Origin: Coniella vitis
Lineage: Eukaryota > Ascomycota > Sordariomycetes > Diaporthales > Schizoparmaceae
Direction of reading: 5' to 3'
DNA: 64,000 nucleotides
NCBI GenBank assembly: GCA_011317545.1
Contig: WUJK01000003.1
Location: 1,240,001 to 1,304,000 of the forward strand
Below are positions 1-9,757 of this stretch, in pieces. The notes beneath the pieces are model-generated. The model was given only the letters and a program-made list of their open reading frames with translations. It was not told where the DNA came from and ran no database searches. The position numbers and the translations under genes were made by a program. Position 1 is the first letter of the stretch, and each line of letters starts with the position of its first letter.

Positions 1-1
1 T

Positions 2-448
2 TTGTCACTAGATCCACAGACAAGCTATGGCCTGGAAAATGAACAAGACGAGCTACTGCGATTCCAGCGGTCCTTCTTTGGCGAGGAAGAGGCAGACGAG
101 GCTATTGCAAAGCCAGGCGATTTTGTGCAGTTCTATGTGGATCAGGAGAGCCATTCACTCACTGAGACAAGAGATGGAGAAGACATCACAGCCTCACCAC
201 TCTCAAAAAAGTATCCGCGAGTTGTATTCGGCGTAGGCGAACACAGTCCAGCAGACTCAGATGCATCACCAGAGGTCTCTTCTGAGCCTACAGCAACAAA
301 GGAGCTGGCCTGGCTTGTGCCGGATCATTTCGGTGGAATGAGTGCAGAGGCATTGTACATTGAGTCTGCCTCTCAAAGCATCAAAACCAAGCTCGACGCG
401 CCAGGGATGCGTGTTATTTTGGGCAGCAGTCGGAGACCTTTGACGTAG
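2..448 (+). CDS. C-terminal part of an unrecognised protein (5' end outside window)
   Basis: An open frame enters from the left edge and ends at TAG 446-448, giving at least 148 residues. No start codon is visible: the first in-window codon is TTG and the frame is open to the edge. The residues are acidic and Ser/Glu/Thr-rich in the middle (about residues 45-100). A more ordered tail contains LAWLVPDHFGGMSAEALYIE and ends VILGSSRRPLT. I do not recognise a domain. The orderly tail and the codon use resemble the neighbouring genes, so it is probably a real terminal exon. The gene itself cannot be named from this fragment. Confidence 0.6.
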   Translation: MSLDPQTSYGLENEQDELLRFQRSFFGEEEADEAIAKPGDFVQFYVDQESHSLTETRDGEDITASPLSKKYPRVVFGVGEHSPADSDASPEVSSEPTATKELAWLVPDHFGGMSAEALYIESASQSIKTKLDAPGMRVILGSSRRPLT

Positions 449-859
449 AGCATGCCAACTTGCCGGGTTGGACAGCAAAAGCAAAGAACAAAACAAAATG
501 ACTCATTATGAAAGACTGTCACACCGGCTGTGAACTATCTGTGATGTGTTGAGAGCAGAGAGTGATGATATGGTGGTTGTGCTTATCAATCCGGTGCGGT
601 GGCATGCGTATGCGAGTGCAAGTACGTATGCGTCAAGAACGTGCGTCAAAAGTCGTGATCCGGCGAAGAGCCGGCGGTGCTTGATGCAGCCTCGCCCCGT
701 TCCTTGAAGACTCACCCACCATTCTATCCTTGCTCACCACCATCATCACCACCACCATCATACCAATTTTGGATCACGCAACAAGTCCATTTGGGTGTCC
801 ACTTGATAGGCTGCTCACTTGCTCGCAATCTAACCTTGAAAAGCGAGAGGTCAAGCACA
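449..859. other. Intergenic, 3' region and promoter
   Basis: No gene was found here. A run of CAC/ACC trinucleotides (about 728-760) and a pyrimidine-rich stretch precede the ATG at 860, as is usual for a fungal promoter or 5' UTR. Confidence 0.5.
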
Positions 860-2004
860 ATGAGTGCCACCAAGCTGGTTACCATCGGCATCCTGTCGAT
901 AGGCGACATGGGCATGGGCATCGCAAAGCTGCTCGTCGCCAATGACTTTTCCGTTGCTACAAACTGTGCAGGGCGGAGGCAAGTAGATCCTCAAACTCAC
1001 CCAAGACTTGGCTGCACCGACCACTTCTGCTATTATGCTCTCCGACCGGCACCGGGCACACCCAGATTAACACACCTTGCAGCAAAGACACCCTCGAGCG
1101 CGTCAAGACCGCCCAAGTGACGGATCTAGGCACCGACACGGCGCTCGTCAAGCAATGCGACGTCGTCCTGTCTGTCGTGCCCCCGCGCGACGCCGAAGCC
1201 ACTGCGCAGCGCGTCATTGATGCCCTCGCGCTCGTGACGCGGCCGGCCAACTCCCCGCTCTACTTTGTCGATCTCAACGCCGTCGCGCCCTCGACCATCA
1301 AGCGCATCGGCCGCAAGATTGAGGCAGCCGACATCCCCATTGTGCTCATTGATGGCTCCATCCTCGGTGGCCCGCCGCACCCCATGGTCGCTGACAACAC
1401 CTCCTCCACCAACAATAACGGCGGTGGTGAAGGTGCTTCCACAGCCAACGCACCCAGCGCAACCACGGTCCGCAGCGACTGGAACGTCCCCTCTCTCCCC
1501 ACAAGCGGCCCAACCAGCGTCGCCGACATTCCCAACTTTGGCGCCGCCCTCGCAACGGCCCTCAACACCCGGCACATCAGTCCCGACATCGGCGCCTCCT
1601 CGGGCCTCAAAATGTGCTTCGCCTCGCTCTCCAAGGGCTACAGCGCCATCGCCGTGCAGTCCTTCACCACAGCCGAGCGCCTGGGTGTACTGCCCGCCCT
1701 GCGCGACTCCCTGGCAGAGATCGTGCCCGCCCGCGTCGCGCAGACGGAGCGCGCGCTGGTGGGGATGCCGCCCAAGGCGTACCGGTGGGTCGCGGAGATG
1801 GAGGAGATTGCGCGGACGCATAAGGAGGACGGCGGCTTCGAGGAGGATCTGTTCAAGGGCGCGGCAGGCGTGTTTCGCGCGGTGGCAGAGGATCCGGTGT
1901 TGGGAGCGGAGAAGGTCGGCAGGAGGAAGAGGGGCACCACGGCGGAGGATGTGGCGGTTGCCATGGCGGAGGGGATGGAGAGAAAGAGGAAGAAGTTGGA
2001 TTAG
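860..2004 (+). CDS. 6-phosphogluconate-dehydrogenase-like NAD(P)-binding protein with DUF1932-type C-terminus
   Basis: Two exons, 860-978 and 1083-2004, encode 346 aa. The N-terminus is a Rossmann fold of the beta-hydroxyacid dehydrogenase family, with GILSIGDMGMGIAKLL at residues 9-24 in place of the classical GxGxMG. It continues through QCDVVLSVVPPRDA (about 61-74) and a second strand, LYFVDLNAVAPSTIKRI. The helical C-terminal half (FGAALATALNTRHISPDIG, then GASSGLKMCFASLSKGYSAI) matches the DUF1932 dimerisation domain. This pairing is common in fungi; the substrate is unknown. A low-complexity Asn/Gly/Ser insert sits near residues 155-190. The only donor that keeps the frame is GC (gcaagt at 979), making this a GC-AG intron. 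The protein ends in a basic ERKRKKLD tail. The family assignment is firm; the specific reaction is not. Confidence 0.85.
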
Positions 2005-3678
2005 ATGTCTCGGGATTGCCGTAGAATTGGAGCGGGCAACCTCAACGGTTCAAGGGGAACATCTTGGCTTCTCAATCAGGTGAGCATGCGGTTCTTATAC
2101 TCTGCCCAACCCCACACCCTCCAGAAACATTTACCAGAGCCTGACGGTTGTGTAAAGAGGCGAGTGACAAAGGAGAACCAAAGAGTTGCATGACTGCAAG
2201 TCTCATGAGTTGGGTCTCTCCAGCCATCACACAAGTGCGGACCTGGATCGTTTCGCAGTATGCGGAACCAAATCAAATATCAATCAATCAATTGCTATCG
2301 AAATTGATAAAAAAGTAAACCCGCTGCTACAATTGGTACTTGATTGTTCAGACTCCCTTCATAGGTGAGTTAACTCGTATGTCTCCTACTTATTCTTTCT
2401 GCCATTTTTGATTGGTGCCTCTTCCCTTCAGGACATTGCTCATGTCACAAGTGTGGGCATCTCATAGTATACTACAGTGGTTCAAAACCTTGCGTCGATT
2501 TTCAGCACCTGAACGATGATAGCTATGAATGAAAATGGACTAAACAATTTCCAAAGACGTACAGTCTTGCGGATTCACGAATCACCTTCTGAGAAAGATA
2601 AAGTAGGAAGGAAAAAAGGTAGGAGAAAAAAGAAGGGAGAAAGTAAAGGGCCAAACGACGTAGGAATAAGCCCCCTTCCATTCTCGCGCACAGCAACTGC
2701 CCAAGCCAGGGAAATGGTGACAACAAGACAGGGGAAGCAAAGTCCAAATAAAAGTCGAAAGTTGGCATCTTGTTCTTTCGTTCTCTTTTCCTTACAATTC
2801 CCTGCCAAATGCACTCCAAACCAAGCACGAAACGATGTCATCGCCTGGGCTAGACCCTTTCGCTGGCAAACCGGGCCAGGTGATTAGATTGCCCTCGGCG
2901 TGGAGAAAAAAGCCGGTTTTTGAAGCCTGCTCTGTCGATCATACAAAGACAGGAAGGACCCTTGATGCACCCCAACGTCAATCAGGGGAAAGCCTTTTGG
3001 AGGGTGAATTCTGATTTCGTTGCCTTTGCTTTCTCTTTGATGGGCAAATACTTGATCCCCTATCGAGCTCGAAAAAGAATTGCTTCCTTTTCAAAAAGGC
3101 AATTGGCGTCGCGCTTTTTACCTTTTTTTTTTTTTTTTTCCCTCTCTTCGAGAACACAGAGGTGGCTTTGCTTTAAGTTTGCAGTACACACCCCAGTACG
3201 CAACGTTCAACGACGTCACAGGGCTGGCAAGCCACTTACACCGACCCTAACCCTTTTTTCCGACGCTCCCAAGCTGAGTCCGTGTACTACCCCGCCACCG
3301 CCAACGACGACGACGGGAGCACCGAATGAAATAAGGAAGCAAGAAATGAAAGAAGAAGCAGAAGAGAAAAGAAAAAAGCAAGAGCACGACTGTGTATGAA
3401 TTGAAGAAGTCGATAGCCCAGCATCAAACGCACCGTCGCCCAAGTTGAAGAGAAGGATAAAAACAGCAACAGCACCCATCAGCAGACCCGCGGCGTTCCG
3501 AAATAGCGCCACGAGAGAGGCACAGGAACCGAGAACAACACACCTAAACCTGCTACCACCCTCCGCCCCATCACTCTTCAACAAGCAAAAGAAGGACCAA
3601 CAACAAAAAGAAAAACCATCGAAAAAAAATAACCAGAGCCGCAAGACCACGCCTGTCTTCTTCACTCGAAATAGCGTA
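2005..3678. other. Intergenic region, 1.7 kb
   Basis: It holds only short, compositionally biased frames (for example 2516-2887 and 2920-3399) without recognisable protein features. A run of about 20 T sits at 3121-3140, and an A/C-rich stretch (3550-3678) directly precedes the next ATG and looks like a fungal 5' UTR. I see no RNA gene. Confidence 0.5.
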
Positions 3679-4308
3679 ATGGCGTCCCCACGAGCGCCAT
3701 TGGCATCACAAGCGCAGCCACAAGCGCAAAGGAAACAGCATCTCCTCCATACAAACCCCCATGACGAAAACGAGGCCACCGACGATGACGATAGCAGCGA
3801 TCAAGAAACGTCCGTCTCATCAGCCAGCCGTTCTCGACCTTCATCTAGAACTGCCAAGGCCAGAATATCATCGTCACCACCACCATCACCACCAACAACG
3901 AAGCCAAGATCCAGGCCCCATAAACGCTCAGAAAGAAAACATCCGGACCACCTCGCGGCAGAGATGGCCCGCCATCCTCACCACCGCCGATTGATACCGC
4001 AAAACTCTATCGCGCGACGAAGAATGCGCTCTGTGCCAACCGTGCCAGAGGACGAAATTGAAGGTCACGAGGATGATGCCGAAGAGTACGATGATGGCTA
4101 CGATGGGGAATCAGAAGCACAAGAACATCTTGTCTCCATACCACCTTTAACGCCTCTACCACCCATCATCGACCCTCCCGAGGGCGAAAAGCTCGTGGCA
4201 GGAGGCAAAAAGGCCAAATTGGCAGTCGAGCTCAAGCTGAATCTTGAGATTGAGATACAGCTGCGGGCGTATATACATGGGGATTTGACGCTGGAGCTGT
4301 TTAATTAG
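3679..4308 (+). CDS. Small disordered protein with a conserved-looking C-terminal segment, function unknown
   Basis: A single exon of 209 aa. The first ATG of the frame (3679) follows an A-rich leader. The first 150 residues are low complexity: Asp/Glu clusters (ENEATDDDDSSDQE), Ser/Arg-rich and Pro/His-rich stretches, then a basic IARRRMRS segment and a second acidic patch. Only the last 30 residues look structured: KLAVELKLNLEIEIQLRAY followed by IHGDLTLELFN, an alternating hydrophobic/charged pattern. I have the impression that this tail recurs in other filamentous fungal hypotheticals, but I cannot name a family. It converges on the YRA1 gene (340 bp between stops). No function is proposed. 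Confidence 0.6.
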   Translation: MASPRAPLASQAQPQAQRKQHLLHTNPHDENEATDDDDSSDQETSVSSASRSRPSSRTAKARISSSPPPSPPTTKPRSRPHKRSERKHPDHLAAEMARHPHHRRLIPQNSIARRRMRSVPTVPEDEIEGHEDDAEEYDDGYDGESEAQEHLVSIPPLTPLPPIIDPPEGEKLVAGGKKAKLAVELKLNLEIEIQLRAYIHGDLTLELFN

Positions 4309-4648
4309 TTCAGTCTGCTACTGGATTTTATTCTGCTTTATTTGTTCATCATGCTTATTCTTTAATCGAACTTTGAGAACCAGGGTATGAGAATGGATCT
4401 CGATACCCAGGACTTGAAACAGAACAAGGCAATTTTGGCAGAAGAAAAGCATGAGGAACGTGATTTGCATTGCACAAAAGCCCCCACAACCGTCATAAAT
4501 AATATACAGATCGGGGGTCGCGAGTTCGAACTTAACAAATGTGCACTATATTGTATTGTCGAGCCAGAACCTGACAGAGCGCCCAATTTTGTTGGGAACG
4601 GACCAAAGATAACCCTCTTGTTATGACCTACTCAGAGAAGGACATTCT
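4309..4648. other. Convergent intergenic region (3' UTRs)
   Basis: It lies between two convergent stop codons, is AT-rich, and contains no gene. It presumably holds the 3' UTRs of both neighbours. Confidence 0.5.
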
Positions 4649-6336
4649 TTATTCAATCATATCGATATCATCCTCCGCCGCCGGGGCAGCAGCAGTAGAT
4701 CCCTGGTTGTCGCCGCCAGTAGCAGTCTGCGCGGTAAAATAGTCGTCCATCTCGGCATCCAGCTCTTCCTGCGTCTTCTTTGGGCGTGCCTCTCTGCCAG
4801 GTCTCTCACCGCGCTCGCGTGTGTTGCCACCACCGCCACCGCCACCAGCACCGCCGCCCTCGCCGCGTCGAGCACCGGGACGACGACCTGTCTCGCCGCG
4901 CCTGCGGTTTCGCATCGGGCTACGAGAGCGACGTCCACCAGGCACGTATCGATCAATGTTGCGTCGTGCCGCTTCATCTTCCAGGTCGCGGCCTGGGGAT
5001 CGGGAGCGGTTCCGTCCAGAGCCAGTCGTAATGCGCTCGGACAGCGGTCGGCCCGCATTGGCGCTTGCATCGTGGCGTCTGCGAGGAGGGAGGATGGATA
5101 GGCGGATGGGTTGACCTGCGCACACTCGTCAACTATAAATTCCAAATAGAACGCTTTTGGCCTGCTATGCTTACCCTTGGCATTTGCTCCGTCAAAGTCG
5201 CGGACCGCCTCTCGGGCATCTTCATAGAGCTCATATGTAACAAAAACTGTGCCAGTGGAGCGTCCAGCGCGGTCATACTTGATGTCGAGCTTCAGTACCG
5301 GGCCGATGCGGGTGAACAGGCTCTGCTAGCTGTTAACCAATGATATCCTTTTAGCTCGGCAGACAGTAGCAGGAATAGTCATACAGATAAATCCTCCTCG
5401 GTCAAGTCGTAGTGCACATTGTCAACGCGGACCTTGGTGCCGACCTCTTCTCTGTATCTGGCGTTAGCTTCAATACACTTCGGCCAAAAGTGAATCATGG
5501 TAGACGCGTACTCATGCTCGTCAGCGTATTCCTCTTGCTCACGTCCACGTCGCTGCTGGCGCGGTCGGCGGCCTGGATTTTTTTTCTTCAGATTAGTTTC
5601 ACCGAGCCATCCAGGGTATCAAGCAGTCAAGACGTACCACTGTCTTCGAATCTGTCATGGACCCATTCGCTGCATGCGCAAGTCAATCTCTCCCATATTC
5701 CTCGTTCCATGTGCGTGTTTGTTCAAGGCTAACATACGAGTCTAGGTTTCTGACACTATCGTCACGGTATGACTGTTTCGTTCGAAGCGAGAGAGGTCAG
5801 CTTTTGGAAATCGTTGAAGACGCATCGCCTTGCCCGGCCGCCATCCTAGGTCAATCGCCGCGCTGATGGTGGTGACGATGATGATCTATCGGTGTGTGGC
5901 TGCCACGGTGGTCGAGGACCGCAGAGGAGGAGGGTGGTGGAGGATGAGATTGAGCAAGGCTAGCTGGGTAGGCGCGGTTTTTTTCATAGCAAAGGGAGGA
6001 GGTAGTGCACCTGTGCCGAAAGTAATGGGGATATTGTCAGTCGTGCCATTTAAACCACTCAGCGAAGCAAGTGGCATCTCAACGCACCTTTCTGACACCA
6101 TCGCGAGGAAAGTCATTTCTGGGCTCTCGCCGACGCTGGCCACCTCGACCGCGAGGTCTGCTGCCGTTGTTCTTCTAGAATAAGAGACACAGACGCGAGT
6201 TAGTGAGACAGACGCGGCGACCTCTACTGTGAGCAAGACGGCTAGGAGACTTCGTTCAGATGGGCGCACTGGGCAGGCAGGTGGGCTTGCTTACCTGGCC
6301 ACGCTCAGCTAGAATCTCGTCAAGACTGCGATCCAT
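4649..6336 (-). CDS. YRA1: mRNA export adaptor Yra1 / ALYREF-like RRM protein
   Basis: Eight exons (minus strand): 6295-6336, 6088-6174, 5738-5772, 5638-5669, 5512-5572, 5385-5457, 5175-5322 and 4649-5115, giving 314 aa with all phases matching. The start MDRSLDEILAERGQ is the N-terminal helicase (Sub2/UAP56) binding motif. An RGG-type basic region (SRPRGRGGQRRREPR) follows. The RRM runs about residues 90-160, with VRVDNVHYDLTEEDL as RNP2 and STGTVFVTYE as RNP1. The C-terminal part is Arg/Gly-rich with SRSP motifs and ends in a second helicase-binding motif, ELDAEMDDYF. Yra1/ALY couples transcription and splicing to nuclear mRNA export in the TREX complex. Exon 7 uses the acceptor that gives the two-residue spacing between DL and LF expected in the RRM. 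Seven introns in about 1.7 kb is intron-dense for a fungus. Confidence 0.9.
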
Positions 6337-7241
6337 GGTTTTTGAATTTCGGTGGCTTCTGTCTTGCCGTTGGGTATGTAGTATGCCAATAACACCTTGA
6401 CAATGATGCTTCTTGTTGTACGGAGGAAGATAGGTTGCTTTGCTTGATCGTGCTGACAGGGGTGAGTGGCTTGCGGTCGCGCCTACAGGGCACTTCTGGA
6501 GCCGGCAGGCAAGCAACAGACCAGGGTGTAGCTGCACCGTAAGTAAGCGGCTATCTGTTGGCAATACACACTGTGGGCTATTCATAGAACGCAGATGTTT
6601 CTATTGTCTTTCTTTCCAGACGAACATCTGCTTGCTTTGTTTCTGTTTGCCAAAGTGTTTGCATATACCCCATGACTCGATGCCTGCAAACTAAGCATGT
6701 GATTTTTGGCGTTTACATAGTATAGCTTTCGCAAGGCTACCACAGATTCAACCGTGATCCTCAGCCGCATCAGTTAATCTATGAGAAACCGAAACATTTT
6801 TCATAGAGTAGCATTGACATAGATAACGGCGACCGAGGATCGAAATCACAGACGACATACTGCGCATTGTACATCATGATCATGTAGCGGGCAAATTCCC
6901 ACTGGGCATTTCTCTAACTGTCAATCTCATTGGTTGTATATCACACACTCAAGCAGTAACACCAGTACAACTTGTGGAGTGATGGTGATCTCTCCTGATA
7001 CAGGTATGAAAAAGCATTAATGAATTCGCAAACACCATGAAAATCTCAAACTACTTTTGTTCCCTAGCCGCTGCTTCAGCCGCTTGAAAGGCCAGACGTA
7101 TCTGGCAATGTAGACCCCTCCTTCCTCTAAATCGCCAACTAAACACTGATGCCCTGATTGAACCCGGGTATGCGCGAAAGGTGTAGCTGATGGGTTGAAA
7201 TGTGGGGTCAAGACGAGGTTTGTAGGTAAAAGATACCGTAT
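6337..7241. other. Intergenic region upstream of YRA1 and downstream of eIF4A
   Basis: About 0.9 kb with no coding frame longer than about 110 codons and none with protein-like composition. It should hold the YRA1 promoter and the eIF4A 3' UTR. No RNA gene was recognised. Confidence 0.5.
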
Positions 7242-8876
7242 TTAGATCAGGTCAGCCACGTTCATGGGCATCTCCTCAATCTGGGTGCTGTAGAACTGCT
7301 CAATCTCGCGCATCATGCGGACATCGTCAGCGGTGACGAAGTTGATGGCAACACCCTTACGACCGAAACGACCACCACGACCAATGCGGTGGATGTAGTT
7401 CTCACGGTTGGCGGGCAAGTCGTAGTTGATGACCAGGGAAACCTGCTGGACATCGATACCACGAGCCAACAGGTCAGTGGCAATCAGGACACGCGAAGAA
7501 CCGGAGCGGAACTCCTTCATGATAAGGTCACGCTGGGCCTGGTCCATGTCACCGTGCATGGCGGAGACGGTGAAGTCGCGGGCAGTGAGCTTGTCGGTGA
7601 GCCAGTCGACCTTTCTGCGGGTGTTGCAGAAGATGACGGCCTGAGTGATGGTAACGGTCTCGTACAAGTCGGAGAGGGTGTCCAGCTTCCACTCCTCCTT
7701 CTCGACGGCAATGTAGAACTGCTTGATACCCTCAAGGGTAAGCTCGTCCTTCTTGACCAGGATACGGACGGGGTCGCGCATGAACTTGGTGGTGACCTCC
7801 AGAACGTCCTGGGGCATGGTGGCGGACAGCAGGACAACCTGGGTAGACTGGGGAAGGAGCTGGAAGATGTCGTAGATTTGCTCGGTAAAACCGCGCTGGA
7901 AAAAAAAAAAAAAAGAAAACAAGTCAGCGAGAACCATTGCAGAAGTCCGATACGAATTGAATCAAGCAACTTACAGAAAGCATCTCATCGGCCTCGTCAA
8001 GAACGAACATCTTCATGCCGTCGGTCTTCAGGAAGCGGCGCTGGATCATGTCCTGAACACGACCAGGGGTACCAACAACAACCTGGGGACCATCCTGGAG
8101 AGCCTTCATGTCGTCACGAACGCTGGTGCCACCAATGCAGGCGTGGCACTCGACGTTCATGAAGTCGCCAATGGCGATGACGACCTTCTGGATCTGCTGG
8201 GCCAGCTCGCGGGTAGGGGCGAGGATAAGAGCCTGGCACTGCTTCACGCTGGGGTCGATCTTCTGCAGGACAGAGATGGAGAAGGTGGCGGTCTTGCCAG
8301 TACCGGATTGGGCCTGAGCAATGACATCGTGGCCTATGGCAGGAGGTCAGCGACAAATGCCCAAACGCCACAAGAAATGTGTCTTGTGTGTCTTACCCTT
8401 GATAACGGGCATGATAGCACGCTGCTGGATAGCAGAGGGACGCTCGAAACCGTAAGCGTAGATGCCTTTTATTTTCACATTAGCCCCGCCGTCATGATTT
8501 CAAAGCCCACTTCCTGTCGGGACGGTTTGGCCTTACCGCGAAGCAGCTCGGACTTGAGGTTCATCTCATCGAAGGAGTCAACGGTCTCATCGTAGTTGGA
8601 CTCAATCTGACCTGTATTCGGTGTCGCACGTTAGCCATCATGTTGATTTCTGTAGTCTCTGTGCGTTGGCAGTCCTCTGCCAGCAGGCGCATTCCTGTGG
8701 CGCACTTTGCTGCATCTGCGGGCGAAAGGGAGATTTGTTGGGCATCCACTCGCGCGGCTGGAACAACGGTCGCGAGCAGCGGCAACGGTGTTGCAAGCGA
8801 GCGAGCGAGCGTCGTGCGATGAAGAGAAGAAGTGCTTACCCTCGGGAACATCCTCGAGGCCCTTGTCGGTAGCCAT
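7242..8876 (-). CDS. TIF1: ATP-dependent RNA helicase eIF4A
   Basis: Five exons: 8840-8876, 8537-8611, 8397-8465, 7975-8333 and 7242-7895, giving 397 aa, close to the 395 aa of yeast eIF4A. All DEAD-box motifs are present. The Q-motif region (FERPSAIQQRAI) is near residue 50, Walker A AQSGTGKT is near 68-75, PTRELA and GTPGR follow, DEAD is at 173-176 and SAT at 204-206, then ARGIDVQQVSLVINYD and HRIGRGGRFG. It ends with the hallmark eIF4A tail MPMNVADLI. It unwinds 5' UTR structure as part of eIF4F during cap-dependent initiation. Small introns cluster at the 5' end, usual for highly expressed fungal genes. The last intron ends in a run of about 15 T directly before the acceptor. It shares a roughly 0.9-kb divergent promoter with the JmjC gene. 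Confidence 0.97.
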
Positions 8877-9757
8877 GATTGCGGTTGTTTTCGAAGCGGA
8901 GTCTAGATCGCAAGCGCTGCTTGAGACCTAGAAACTGATGCGAGACTTGAAGGTGGGGTTGCGTCGGTCAAAGAAGGACTCCAGAAGTCTCGCAAAGGGA
9001 GCTCTGGACAGTCTCAGGAGGGGATGTGAAAGGCAAGAAAAAAACACTAGACCTGGGACTCTCCTGGAAACAGAGAGTGAGGATCTAGGTAGTCGTGAAG
9101 GGGTGTGGTTGTTTCTTGTTTGATGGAGGTGAGGAGGGTGGTCGAGGGGAAGATTTTTCGGGGGGAGGTCGCTTGATTTTTTGTTTGAGTTGCTGCCGCA
9201 GAAGCTGGCCTGTGCGCAGCGCCCAAGGCCGCCCGCACAGCGCTAGCCAACTGGAAGAGTGGCCGCCACTCGATCGTCTAGTGGGGCCCTCGGCTCTACC
9301 ACGCTTTCTTCAACTGGCAGCCAGGGTCAAGTCAATTTCAGCAGATAATTGCTGTACTGTTGGCAGAGCAGAGCAATCACAGCATCACATGCCTCAAAAA
9401 CAAATTACCTGCAACACCCATATCAGTCACTCACCAGCGCTTGATTGAGATCAGATAGTCATTTGCGTGACTCACTATCTCACCGTCAGAAATATTCTCT
9501 CCCCCCCGGCTGTCACCCTTTTCCCCAAGCAAGGGCTACATCTGTGCACTATCCAAGTCGCCTCAGTGGCTGCTTTTTTTTTTTTTTCGTCAACGCGCCT
9601 ACCACTATCACGCCACCAACAATTTCTCTAGCTGGTACTGACTGGAGTAAGGGTCTTGAGGTCTGGACGGCTTCTCGCTTGCAGTCGAAGAAGAGTCGTT
9701 GGTCATTGCGTCAGAAAAAGTCCCCTTCCCAGCGCCGTCTCGCAAGTCAACAAAGCA
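8877..9757. promoter_or_regulatory. Divergent promoter region of eIF4A and the F-box/JmjC gene
   Basis: An 881-bp intergenic region between two divergent starts. A T-rich tract (9571-9588) and pyrimidine-rich stretches lie on the JmjC side, with CT-rich leader sequence on the eIF4A side when read on the minus strand. No specific factor site is claimed. Confidence 0.5.

Noticed and set aside
2516..2887. Plus-strand ORF of 123 codons
   Set aside because: Low-complexity Lys/Arg composition, no domain, no supporting splice or start context; a purine-rich region gives such frames by chance.
7140..7200. tRNA-like B-box (gggttcaatc on the minus strand)
   Set aside because: No matching A-box at the right distance and no acceptor stem; not a tRNA gene.
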